Assembly: GCA_015501055.1 (NCBI GenBank)
Contig: JADNYV010000231.1
Coordinates: 1 to 56,834 of the forward strand
Length of the DNA stretch: 56,834 nucleotides
Source: Mucidula mucida
Lineage: Eukaryota > Basidiomycota > Agaricomycetes > Agaricales > Physalacriaceae
Direction: 5' to 3'
In this document: positions 1 to 9,527 of the stretch, piece after piece
Layout of the letters: each line of letters begins with the position of its first letter
Numbering within the stretch: position 1 is the first letter of the stretch
Program-made: the position numbers and the translations under genes
Notes under the pieces: generated by a model
Told to the model about the DNA's origin: nothing
Database searches by the model: none
What the model saw: only the letters and a program-made list of their open reading frames with translations

Positions 1-7
1 ACATACA

Positions 8-898
8 TTATTGCTCAGAACCGTCAACGCCACAAGACGGGGATTCACGAGGATCTTTAGATAGATGCTTCTTGAAATGCTCGTTGCGAAGAAAGTGATC
101 AGTGGAGGATGCAAAGCAACAGTGGCCACAGCCATAGCCATGATAGTGAATGGCAAGACCTTGAATAAAGATATGAGGAGTGGTGCCTCCATAATCAATA
201 ATAGGATAGTTCTCCACCAGAGGATCAATAGAGTTGAGGACAAGTGGAACAATATCCCATTTGATATTGAGATAAGCACCATGGTTCTTCAGCACATGGT
301 CGGTAAGGGCTTTTTGCTTTTGGGGAACCACAATGCCACAAGTGATGCAGATGAGAGAATGCAACTGCTTGCTGTAAGCAAGACTGCAGGCTTCCAAAAC
401 GTCGCAAGTGACAACCTCATCATAAGGAGGGACAAGGCGAAAGACAGTAGACATGTCTAGAGAGATGGTGGTAGGAACTATGGGGGCAATGGGTGTCACA
501 TTGATAGAAGTGGCGGTAGAAGTAGTATGAATAATAGGAGGGGGAGCGGCAGTGCCAGTGACGGAATGTAGATGAGAACGAGAGTGAGAACCCGATTGCA
601 CAGGCGCAGCGGCTTGTTGGAAGAGAGGACGTTGAATGAGCTGTCATGCAGCAGCGAGATCCTCTTCTTCTTCCGACGACTCTTCTTGTTCAAGTGCTCT
701 TGCCACATGATCAGCTTTCTAAAGAATTGATAAGTTTGAGAAGGTACAGAGTGCACAATATTGACAAACTTCTTGGCTAGGTGACCGAGGATAATTTGGA
801 TCATCTATGCGTCTAGTACGCTTCCCATGAAGTGGAGAGTTGCCTGGCTCGACAGGGCGCTTTCCAAGAGAGGCCTGTGGTGGAGATTGGAAAGACAT
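8..898 (-). pseudogene. OrsD-like double zinc-finger protein, interrupted by an in-frame TGA
   Basis: The start chosen is the ATG ending at 898. Exon 1 (898-770) joins exon 2 (718-8) in phase across a 51-nt intron with GTTTGT donor and TTTAG acceptor. The protein has a basic, proline-rich N-terminus and an acidic stretch (codons for QEESSEEEED). It then has two widely spaced Cys/His units: a CITCG unit followed by DHVLKNH, and a CGHCC unit followed by a His pair. This layout is that of the OrsD/DUF3505 family, which in fungi often sits N-terminal to telomere-linked RecQ-type helicases. The reading frame is broken by one TGA at 646-644, at a place where CGA (Arg) would restore it. The frame ends at a stop at 10-8, directly before a GTATGT that could be a donor. 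The helicase part, if any, would lie left of the window. The function of OrsD domains is not established. Confidence 0.6.
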
Positions 899-1179
899 AT
901 GGTGGTGGTGGTGGTATAAAATCAAGAAACAATCCTTATCTGATACCTGGGTCTGCTGCCTTTTATAGCAAAATCTCGTGGGAATGTTTTGATCAGCATG
1001 TTAGTGCTGACCAATAAACTCTGAGTAGGAACTCATTGTTTCTTGCGATACTGTAGGGTGCCAAAGCAGTGAGAGATCACTATATTACGACTGCAGAAGA
1101 GAAGCTTATGGAGCGTAAAAAGATGGATGTGATGTATGTAGTATTGATGAACTGGCCTTGTAATAGTGGTATACATAAT

Positions 1180-1290
1180 GATGCTGACTGATAATAATGA
1201 GACTGACAATGATGAGACTGACAATGATGAGACTGACAATGATGAGACTGATGATGATGAGACTGACAATGATAAGACTATTGAGATAAC
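1180..1290. repeat. 15-bp minisatellite (GATGAGACTGACAAT units)
   Basis: About six near-perfect copies of a 15-bp unit lie in tandem. The unit length is a multiple of three. One plus-strand frame reads as an Asp/Glu/Thr/Asn repeat, so this may be a remnant of an acidic coding repeat. No flanking gene structure supports that reading. Confidence 0.8.
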
Positions 1291-1639
1291 ACTATGATTA
1301 GGTAAAGTATGAAGAATGTTGCATATACTGGTAAGGAACATCGACTGCAAGAGAATGAAGATGGAAGAGTGTAGTAATAACAAAGGCGTATTAATGCTAA
1401 AAAACGTAGTCTTGATCAAGTAGTCTGCGTTCACCGAACAGTGCTTGCTTTAGATGGACATAGAAATGTCGAGGAGAATTATTTCTTGGACAGCATCTCT
1501 TCTGAGCTATGAGTACACATTGACTTATAGATGCAATGGAGGGTGTTGAACAATGCAGAAGGATGAGGATGTAAGAGAGCAGTGATAATGGAGGAGGAGG
1601 AATAGAAGGAAGAGTGAAGTGAGGAGACGACAAGTAGAT

Positions 1640-1748
1640 AGGTGAGTGATGAAAGGAAGGATGGTGTCGACAATGAGAGGAAGGATGGTGTCAACGATGA
1701 GGGGAAGGATAGTGTCGTCGATGAGGAGAGGGATGGTGTTGACGACAC
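1640..1748. repeat. 24-bp minisatellite (GGAAGGATGGTGTCGACAATGA-type units)
   Basis: About four diverged copies of a 24-bp unit are present. One plus-strand frame is open across the array and rich in Asp, Glu and Gly. It ends shortly after, inside the CCCTAA-bearing array. It is either satellite DNA or the tail of a decayed acidic protein. Confidence 0.7.
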
Positions 1749-1779
1749 TGAGAATGATGAGGTGGTGATAATGACAGAA

Positions 1780-1965
1780 AACCCAAACCCTAGTGGCCTA
1801 AGATAGAACCCTAAAAGCTAAAATAGAACCCTAGTGACCTAAAATGGACCCCTAAAAGCTAAAATAGAACCCTAAAAGCTAAAATAGAACCCTAACCCGC
1901 TAAAATAAGACCCTAAAAGCTAAAATAGAACCCTAAAAGCTAAAATAAACCCCCAGGCTAGGGTT
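1780..1965. repeat. 20-bp array with CCCTAA core (telomere-like satellite)
   Basis: Roughly eight copies of a 20-bp unit of the form AGAACCCTAAAAGCTAAAAT lie in tandem. Most contain CCCTAA, the complement of the fungal telomere repeat TTAGGG, and one variant reads CCCTAACCC. The array is interstitial here and lies between the OrsD-like gene and the rest of the cassette. It may be decayed interstitial telomere sequence or a chance A/C-rich satellite. Confidence 0.7.
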
Positions 1966-1994
1966 TCAATTAGGGGTAGCCAAGGTAATCTCCT

Positions 1995-2018
1995 TATTAG
2001 GAAGGTACCTTCCTAATA
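1995..2018. other. Perfect 24-bp palindrome around GGTACC
   Basis: The 24 bases are identical to their reverse complement (centre GGTACC, arms TATTAGGAA). The palindrome sits between two direct copies of a sequence of the type CCCCAG(G/C)CTAGGGT, at about 1950 and 2030. It could be a protein-binding site or a cruciform-forming end sequence. Function unknown. Confidence 0.85.
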
Positions 2019-2084
2019 TGGATTGATAAACCCCAGCCTAGGGTCCCATCAATTGTAGGGCTACAATGGAAAAGACTGTAGCTA

Positions 2085-2365
2085 GGCTGAGTAAGCAATC
2101 ACTGATAAGCAATCACTGATAGGCAATCACTGATAGGCAATCACTGATAGGCAATCACTGATGGTTAATCAACGATGGTTCATCACTGATAGGCAATGAC
2201 TAATGGTTCTTCAACGATGGTTCTTCAACGATGGTTCTTCAACGATGGTTCACCAACGATGGTTCTTCAATGATGGTCAAGCAACGATGATCAAGCAACA
2301 ATGGTTAAGCCATGATGGTCCTTCAATGATGGTGAAGCAATGATAGTCAAGCAATGATAGGTAAT
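2085..2365. repeat. Mixed 14-15-bp minisatellite (GCAATCACTGATAGG and ATGGTTCTTCAACG units)
   Basis: About six copies of GCAATCACTGATARG grade into about ten copies of related units such as ATGGTTCTTCAACG and GGTCAAGCAACGAT. The array is continuous for about 280 bp. No open frame runs through it. It looks like subterminal or satellite DNA of the accessory cassette. Confidence 0.8.
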
Positions 2366-2439
2366 AAATAATATCCAATATAGATAGAGTAAATATCAAA
2401 GGGCGGTGTTTGTGCTCACTGTAGTTATATATCACTGCA

Positions 2440-2660
2440 TTACTTTACACGCTGGCCACTGCAGGTGGGAACCGGGGCGGATTTTTCAAAGTGTAGATTC
2501 GAACGGCATCACCTCTGCTCACCCTAACCATATGTCGCAGCATGACTTTGCGAGCTGGCCACTACAGTCGGGAAACGGGCTGTTTTTGCATAGAGTAAAT
2601 TTGAACAGCACCACCTCTGCTCACCCTAACCATATATCATAGTGTGACTTTGCATATTGG
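2440..2660. repeat. About 103-bp tandem repeat, 2.2 copies
   Basis: Two consecutive units of about 103 bp start GCTGGCCACT and share the stretch CACCTCTGCTCACCCTAACC. A third partial copy follows. They differ by scattered substitutions. The stretch 2660-2860 holds no gene that could be supported. Confidence 0.7.
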
Positions 2661-3176
2661 CTACTACACATAGTAAATTGAGTCAGCTGGTAATCTTGCA
2701 CATAGAGTGGTGCACTGCCATACATAGTTATTGGTCAATTAGAATGAATACAACTCTACACCTATATGAAGCGTGAAGAGTGACATATTTGCTTTGTTAT
2801 CACAATCATGATGACCAACCAAGTGCCTATATTTTATAAAAGTACAGTGCATATAACATACTACTGATCTACATCCATATCCTCCTCATCATCCTCCTCC
2901 TCGTCCTCCTCCTCGTCCTCATCCTCATCCTCATCCTCCTGCTCGTCCTCCTCATCCTCCTCTTCCTCCTCATTATCATCAGAAGCTTCAGCATCCTTTG
3001 ACCCAGACCTGGCACGCTTGCTATGAGCCTCTTCTTCATCCTCACTGCTGTCCTCCTCTTGATCACGAGTGTGCTTGCCGGTACCTTGAGCATTGTCTGA
3101 CTCTGGGGATGGTGAGAACAAAGGTGATGAGATTGTAGAATGAGTCCTGCCTTCCTCTTTGTCCTGTGATTCTGAA

Positions 3177-3707
3177 TGTTAGCGACTGACTATAGCCACG
3201 AGACTAAACCAGGTACCACAGAGAGACTCAAGGGAAAGAAGTGTTTGCGTTTGTAGAACTAGGCTAGGCCAGGTGTATAAACGAGATCGGAACTAAAGTA
3301 CAATGATACTACACTACTGCTTATATACTAGTAAGCCTGTGTTTGGGACTCCTTGTCCATACGTGTTTCCGCTAGGGATAACTCCACGCCCTTGACCCAG
3401 TGTTGTATGCTACTAGTCCATGAAACCATTAAATACGAGTGGTAACTGCATGTAAGTAATAATACTGAAACGACCATGTGTGCTACGAGTGTCGGTGGTG
3501 TGTATACAATAGGAAGTCCATGAGGTATCGGCATGTATGATGTCATCCATGTGTTGGGTGTGTGTCCGACATGAGTACGGCTTTGGTAATGAAAAGGAGT
3601 ATGATCAGTGACGAAACAGATGATGAAACAGTCCGTTGGTTGATAAGACAAACCCCCCGATAAGATATAATAAGATTGAAAATGTGAAAATATGGTGATT
3701 CATAACA
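3177..3707 (-). repeat. LTR (3' LTR of the insertion)
   Basis: This 531-bp LTR starts and ends TGTTA...TAACA. It is the reverse complement of the LTRs at 33182, 33815 and 39791. It is flanked on both sides by CTGAA, so in isolation it would also look like a solo LTR with its own duplication. Confidence 0.9.
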
Positions 3708-4125
3708 CTGAAAGTAGGTAGGTATCGTAACTGTCTACACTATTTTACCGACTACTGACTACGTATCTACGGAGCCCAAGAGCTCGTCACAAGTTCGCAA
3801 TTGCCCAGCCGACGTCCCTCTGGTGTGAGGTAAGCCGAAGTTTTCCTGGGAACGGGGGTTGACCCGTAAACAGCGCCCACTGAAGTGCAACTGCCAAAAG
3901 TTCGTTCTCGTGAGAGCGGCTACTTCCAGCACCCGAGGCAGTTATCTCTAACTGTTAGCCGGCGCTACTGGGACCAATACACATGTATGCGGACGTGCAC
4001 TGGGATTAGGAATCCGTCGATCTGTAAACAGGAAAGGGGATGGAGAATGTGCGATGATCAAACAGCGAAGTGCTGATCGACGATCAGGGATGTGTGGTAG
4101 GTGGTAGAAAGTAGTTCCGATCTTC

Positions 4126-4655
4126 TGTTAGCGACTGACTATAGCCACGAGACTAAACCAGGTACCACAGAGAGACTCAAGGGAAAGAAGTGTTTGCGTT
4201 CGTAGAACTAGGCTAGGCCAGGTGTATAAACAAGATCGGAACTAAAGTACAATGATACTATACTACTGCTTATATACTAGTAAGTCTGTGTTTGAGACTC
4301 CTTGTTCATACGCGTTTCCACTAGGGATGCTCCACACCCTTGACCCAGTGTTGTATGCTACTAGTCCATGAAACCATTAAATACGAGTGGTAACTGCATG
4401 TAAGTAATAATACTGAAACGACCATGTGTGCTACGAGTGTCGGTGGTGTGTATACAATAGGAAGTCCATGAGGTATCGGCATGTATGATGTCATCCATGT
4501 GTTGGGTGTGTGTCCGACATGAGTACAGCTTCGGTAATGAAAAGGAGTATGATCGGTGACGAAACAGATGATGAAACAGTCCGTTGGTTGATAAGACAAA
4601 CCCCCCGATAAGATATGATAAGATTGAAAATGTGAAAATATGGTGATTCATAACA
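4126..4655 (-). repeat. LTR (5' LTR of the insertion)
   Basis: This 530-bp LTR is the same family as the one at 3177-3707. It contains the TATATAAG promoter box and the TAGTTCCGATCT start region. The adjacent leader (up to 4125) begins with a perfect 12-nt complement of that start region. Confidence 0.9.
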
Positions 4656-5905
4656 CTAAAGACTCCTTGTTAGATAGTGTATTGCCTTCCGACAGCTGGT
4701 TTGCGACATCCTCCTCATCGATGGTCATATCCACCTCAGCAATAGGAGTTAGAGGACTGTGTACTCCACCGTCCATGTCTACATCACCAACGGCACCACT
4801 CTTGTCAATGTTACTGGAGGCGGGAGTCTGTGCGCGCTGAATGACCTGTTGCGCAGGAGCAGAAGCATCTCCTTCACCCTCCATTTGTGCATCACCAACG
4901 GCACCACTCTTGTCAACGTTACTAGAGGTGGGAGTCTGGGCACGCTGTATGAATCGTGCCACAGGAGCGGGAGCAGCACTAGCACTGCGACGAGGTGGAA
5001 GACTGGCACGGGTCACAGGTGGTGGTGCAACGATGAGTCTTGTAGGCCGCTGCTGGGCATCGAAGAGCTCCTTGACAGCGAGATTTGTACTCAACAGGTG
5101 CTGGGCTGCCTCCACATTGTACTCCACATCAGCCATAGGCATGTACTTAGATTTCGGAGGTGCTGGGTCGGCTATTTTGAAATGAGGTGGAACAGCTGTT
5201 GTCGTGTCGTCATAGTCATCTTGAAACTTGTCAGCTTGTCGCCGATCCTATATACAATAAAATAAATAAATATTATAAAGAAACAATGGAGCAACATACA
5301 GGAATAAACCCGTTACTAGCTAGATCCAGATCCGGAGTATCGTTGGGGCCATATCGACTGTCGAAGAAAGCCCGCTCTTGAGCATCTAAAAACAGATTTA
5401 GCTTGTAATCTGTGTTTTGAGTATAGATCATACCTACCTTGATAACCTCGAGGAACTATAGTATAAAACATACCAGAGCGATTCTTCTCATCAGGTTTAT
5501 ACCCAGCTGCAGCATGTAGGACAAGAATCTCTTGATCAGTCATATTGATGTTGGTCATATGGACGAGCCTGTCGGAGGATTAGAAAGAACACCACTAAAA
5601 CTAGAAATAGAAGATGTACACATTCCACATCGGACCAAACCCATAGAACTTTATGTGATACCATTCCGCACCATATGCGAAGAGAATGCCCAGGATCATC
5701 TCTAAATAGAACATTGAGAATGATCATGTAGATAGTACAAGAGTAAGCACATACGAATGTGGTATGCAATGAAAGTATTGTTGTCCTTGGAGTACTTTCG
5801 GCGCTCCTCAGATGCAAAGCTGGCATTCCAAGCGTGGAAAGGATGACGACCTGCTGTAAAGGCTTGTCCTCGCTTAAAGACAACAGATTGAGTTACTAAG
5901 GACAT

Positions 5906-6100
5906 GGTGCAATGAGAAGAAGAGAGAGAGAGTATGATCAGAGATCAGAGGACTGTTTATATATATAATCAGAGTGATGACATCATTATGATGTGATATG
6001 TTATCATTTGATGGATTACATCAGATTGCATCGTTGTCACATCATATGTCTTAGAGCTATAAATAGGAGGTCTCAGATTTGATAGGTCGTGATTCACATT
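5906..6100. promoter_or_regulatory. Bidirectional promoter between divergent cassette genes
   Basis: Only 195 bp separate the two start codons. A TATATATAA box at about 5956-5969 serves the minus-strand gene, and TATAAATA at 6058-6065, 36 bp before the ATG, serves the plus-strand gene. Between them are repeated TGATG/ACATCA-type half sites, for example TGATGACATCA and CACATCATATG. These could be binding sites for a shared regulator. The boxes are visible; the regulator is inference. Confidence 0.6.
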
Positions 6101-9100
6101 ATGCCTCTCTCTGCTGCTCCTTTCACTACTGTTTCGGATGTTGCTCTAACTGACCTGATCAAGGGTTGGAAGGACAATCTGGACGTTGACGTATTTGTAC
6201 GGCAGTTGACAATTTCCCCAGCTCTCCTCTACCCCTACACCCATGTCGTGGGCCTTCCCTACGAGGCCTTTAACAACACGTCCTTCAATCGTGCTATGGA
6301 TATGACTCAGGTCGACGCCTTGGCAACTCTGTTTTCTGCTGACCTGGATGGTGGCACATGGGAGGGTGATTTATCCAAAAATTGGGGACTGGTGATTCTG
6401 CGCGAGGGTCTGGAGCTGATGCCAACACAGTACAACCCAGCGGAGCCACTGATCCAACTTGAGATTACCAATCCGAGACAATTACTTGGTCTATCCACCA
6501 AGATTGTTATTGGAGGCCATCGTATCGCCGGTTCAGAGCAGTGCTATCGTCAGGAGTTGGTACTCGCTGAGGAGGCAAAGGACCCCGAGGTGAAGAAGCG
6601 CCACTTACTCAAGGCAGAGCGCCTGTTGCGCTACTAGGTGCATGTTCTCAACCCTAGTGCATAGCACTTATTATTTTTTATTCCATATTGATAGTGTCTC
6701 TTCTAGAATGTCTGGACGTACCAGCTGTCTTTTGGTCCAGAGTCGCCCTGCGCGACAATGAATATAATTATGTGGTGAAGCCCAATGACCCCAACTCCAC
6801 CCTCCTACTGCTTCTGCTAGCTCTCCTGGCAGCCAATAATGCATGAAAGCCTATGGCGATGGCTGTGCCTGATATAATTGCTCGATATTCAACACTCTGG
6901 AATGCAGCTAATGGTGTGCTCACAAAGGTCAAGGGAACATTGAAGTCTAACGAGTTCAAGTCATTGGAGCAGACTGCTTTTGCTCTGGCGCGAGACTTTG
7001 ACGAATGGGAGCTGTTGATGTCGCTGTTGACAAAGCCACAGGTTATTACTGCGGTTAAGGCACTGGATGCGCCAGTCATGACAAGGACAGCACTACTTGA
7101 CTGGGTTGGTATTATGCAAAGAATTGTCAAGCCGTCCAAGCAGCCCGTACATTTTGCATAATTCTGAATTATTTATCTATTAATCGCTATTATATAGACA
7201 TTCAACCTGGCAGCTCAGCATGCTGTTTGACTACATATTGCCTTTGGCAACCCACGCATTGCCGATATTGCTTTATATCAATCGATAAATGATAGCAATA
7301 AGGACAAGCTGATCCTGGGCGTTGGCGACCATACATTCCAATGGGGCATCACAACAACACCCCACACAATTAAAGATTGCATGTGACAGCTGGAATATCC
7401 TCATTTCTTTGGTCATGTATGTATTTTAGCCTGTATTTAGAGGCAAGAGGCTGATATCTGATATTAGCTGTTATTTTTTCACAAGCTAGGTGAAGACCGC
7501 ATGCATGATTCAGGATTTCTTGATTTGTATGCTGGTTGGGATTTTGTATGTCTTGATTTATCTGATTATTGACTGAACTGAATGATTTTCTAGTTTGTGT
7601 GGCTATTGTTTGGCCAGAAAACATATAATACAGTGATTCAAAAGGCAAGGGGGTCTCGTAAGACGGGCAAAATGTACAGACCTCCGCAAGAGGATGATGG
7701 TATATATGCGTGTATGCACGTGAAGCTGGATACTTTGGCTCCACAGTTTTTGACGGTACATGTACTTTATAAGTTGCTTCAGCAAGCTGAGACTGCTACA
7801 CACCATAGGCACTTGCTGAAATATTGCATTCTTATACCACACGGACTGAGTTTATGAAGGCTCTTGGCATTGCACTCTGGGAACCGTGGTCGACAGGTGT
7901 TAACAACTTTCCCACGTGCTATCAACAGTACCCGGTCCTTTCTGAAGGTGAAGATGCACCTGCAACTACCACTCGCAATATTCCTCAATTTGGTGTAGAT
8001 GCCATTGCTGACATCACGAGCGACAAGTGGGTGATGTTGGCAATTGGAGTGCCACACGCTATGCACACAGTCAAGAAGTTGCATAATTTGTTGAAGTTGT
8101 TGCCAAAGGACATGACACTAGAAGGGGTCAAGGATTTGGTGAATGCAGATATGGTTCCTGATTCGATTCCAGTGACTGTTCCACTTGCTCCACTAGGTCT
8201 GGCATGGATCTACGAGCCAGAGTACAACCCGCCTACTATTATTGATGAGAGCTCTGCATCAGCACCTGATAAGCCAAAGGTATGTATACTTGGATTTGTA
8301 TTTTCATTGTCTAACTTGATACTTGAATAGGTGGCCACACCGAGCAAGGATGATGATGACAATGAGGAATCTGAGACTGCTGCGCCTGTAGCGGGAAACA
8401 TCTATACTCAGGTTCGTAATTTTGCATGATATTTATTAGTATTTCTTAACAGTATATATGGCAGTTGCCACCTCCGAGGGCCGCAGACGATTCAGAGGAG
8501 TCTGAGCCGGTAACACCGCCAGCTCCACGTCGCAGCAAGCGTAAGACCAGCTCAAAGGCCATAATCCCCAATACTTCTGAGGCAGAGGATAGCGAGCCAG
8601 CCAGGCGCAACACTGGTGACTCTGATGCAGAGGAAAGCAACATGGCGAGGGGCAACGCTAGTGACTCTGATGCGGAGGAAACCGAGCTGGCGAGGCGCAA
8701 TACTACTGACTCTGAAGCAGAGGATAGTGAGCCAGGAAGGCGTAGCGCTAGTGACTCTGAGGCGGAGCATAGCAAGCTGGCAAAGCCCGACACCAGTGGT
8801 ATGACGAGCCCTGCTGACTCTCCCGGTGACAACATCGAGATGGATGAGGAAGAGGAGGAGGATGTCTTTCTCGGTGAAAGCAAGGGCAAGGCGTCAATGA
8901 AAACCCTTGCCTCTCATACTGGTATACTTTATTATTGAATCCGATTTATATATGCTGACTTATTATTATAGGAAAGTTTCAGAGGAACATGCTGAACTTT
9001 CAAGGTTTGTCGCTATTTATTGATAGCAGCACAACAGGACTGATTAATGCATAGCACCTGCTGCTCGTCAAGACTGAGGGCGACGAGCGCTTACACCAGA

Positions 9101-9405
9101 CTGTAAGTGTGCATCTGATAATAATTATTCAACTCATTGATAGATCTGTAGCACCAGTGCACAAGTCTGGACCAAGCAAGCCAAATGTCTTGGTTGAAGA
9201 CTCTGACAAGGACAAGGACGAGATCCTTCAAGAGGCAATGGCTCAGATCTCTGCCGAGTTCAACAACGCCCTTCCGTTCCTCATGGGAACCGAGCTCTTG
9301 CAAAACTTTAGAGAGGAGATGCGGGAGTTAAAGCGTCAGCGTACAGTGTCTGTTGGAGAGTCGCCTGCTCAAGGGCGCCACTACAAGAAGGTGAAGAACA
9401 TGTAA
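6101..9405 (+). pseudogene. ParB/sulfiredoxin-like N-terminus with acidic SD-repeat tail; four in-frame TGA codons
   Basis: Exons after the first are about 6707-7146, 7198-7416, 7486-7545, 7594-7755, 7809-8279, 8331-8411, 8465-8921, 8972-9004, 9055-9102 and 9152-9405. Splice phases agree throughout. The first junction, near 6635, carries a TAG and could not be resolved. The first 180 residues end in VIGGHRIAG, resembling the GxHR motif of ParB/sulfiredoxin-fold proteins, preceded by a QVDALATLF helix. That assignment is tentative. The middle is globular and unrecognised. Residues coded by 8575-8790 are four 16-residue repeats (DSDAEES/DSEAEDS plus a basic ARR block). The C-terminus is basic. 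In-frame TGA codons lie at 6844, 7228, 7384 and 9075, each where Arg (CGA) would fit. The gene is divergent from the acidic-tailed gene and convergent with the recombinase-helicase gene. Confidence 0.55.
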
Positions 9406-9527
9406 ACTGTGTGGCGCCCAATTTTTCTTTTTTGTATTATATAAATAAATAAAAATGTGCTGTTTAATGTATAAGACTACCCCAAGTAAAAAGCTGATAT
9501 CAGCATGTTTGTGCTGACATACTACAT

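Larger units (their letters stand above)
3177..4655 (-). mobile_element. LTR-leader-LTR chromovirus derivative inserted in the acidic gene
   Basis: Two LTRs (4655-4126 and 3707-3177, minus orientation) flank 418 bp matching the untranslated leader of the full-length element at 34.3-34.8 kb. All of gag and pol is missing. The outer flanks are CTAAA (4656-4660) and CTGAA (3172-3176), a 5-bp target duplication with one transition. Removing the element and one duplication copy restores the host exon frame. The leader ends abruptly against the distal LTR, without the polypurine tract seen at 39778-39790. The primer-binding site next to the 5' LTR is intact. This is therefore a non-autonomous derivative or the product of a deletion. 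Confidence 0.85.
2861..5905 (-). pseudogene. Acidic-tailed protein of unknown function, split by an LTR element
   Basis: Exons at 5905-5755, 5701-5620, 5568-5474, 5385-5300 and 5247-4656 join in phase. The last exon resumes at 3171-2861 after the LTR insertion. Without the insertion and one copy of its 5-bp duplication the sum is 1317 nt, an exact 438-codon frame plus stop. The protein has no signal peptide. It has a globular, aromatic-rich N-terminal half (FYGFGPMWNV, HAAAGYKP) and a Pro/Ala/Ser-rich middle with a repeated segment (IQRAQTP, SGAVGD, seen twice). The C-terminus is about 50 residues of nearly pure Asp/Glu, a common feature of chromatin or histone-binding proteins. The family is not recognised. 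The gene is divergent from the gene starting at 6101, with a 195-bp shared promoter, so co-regulation is likely. It belongs to the same cassette as the recombinase-helicase gene. Confidence 0.7.

Noticed and set aside
1190..2360. Regular short repeats as a possible CRISPR array
   Set aside because: Units are contiguous with no unique spacers, and the genome is fungal. These are minisatellites.
2869..3093. Arg/Met-rich frame opposite the acidic tail codons
   Set aside because: A shifted reading of GAG/GAT repeats of the acidic-tailed protein; no independent evidence.
3708..3712. CTGAA after the left LTR as evidence of a separate solo-LTR insertion
   Set aside because: The pair CTGAA/CTAAA around the whole LTR-leader-LTR unit restores the host frame exactly. 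The internal CTGAA is more likely chance at the deletion junction, though nested insertion cannot be fully excluded.
8446..8889. Minus-strand Ser/Leu-rich frame across the SD repeats
   Set aside because: Mirror of the repetitive plus-strand exon; splice phases support only the plus strand.
6310..9080. Reading TGA as a sense codon (recoding) in the cassette
   Set aside because: TAG and frameshifts also occur, and all other genes in the window use TGA as a normal stop. CpG mutation is simpler.
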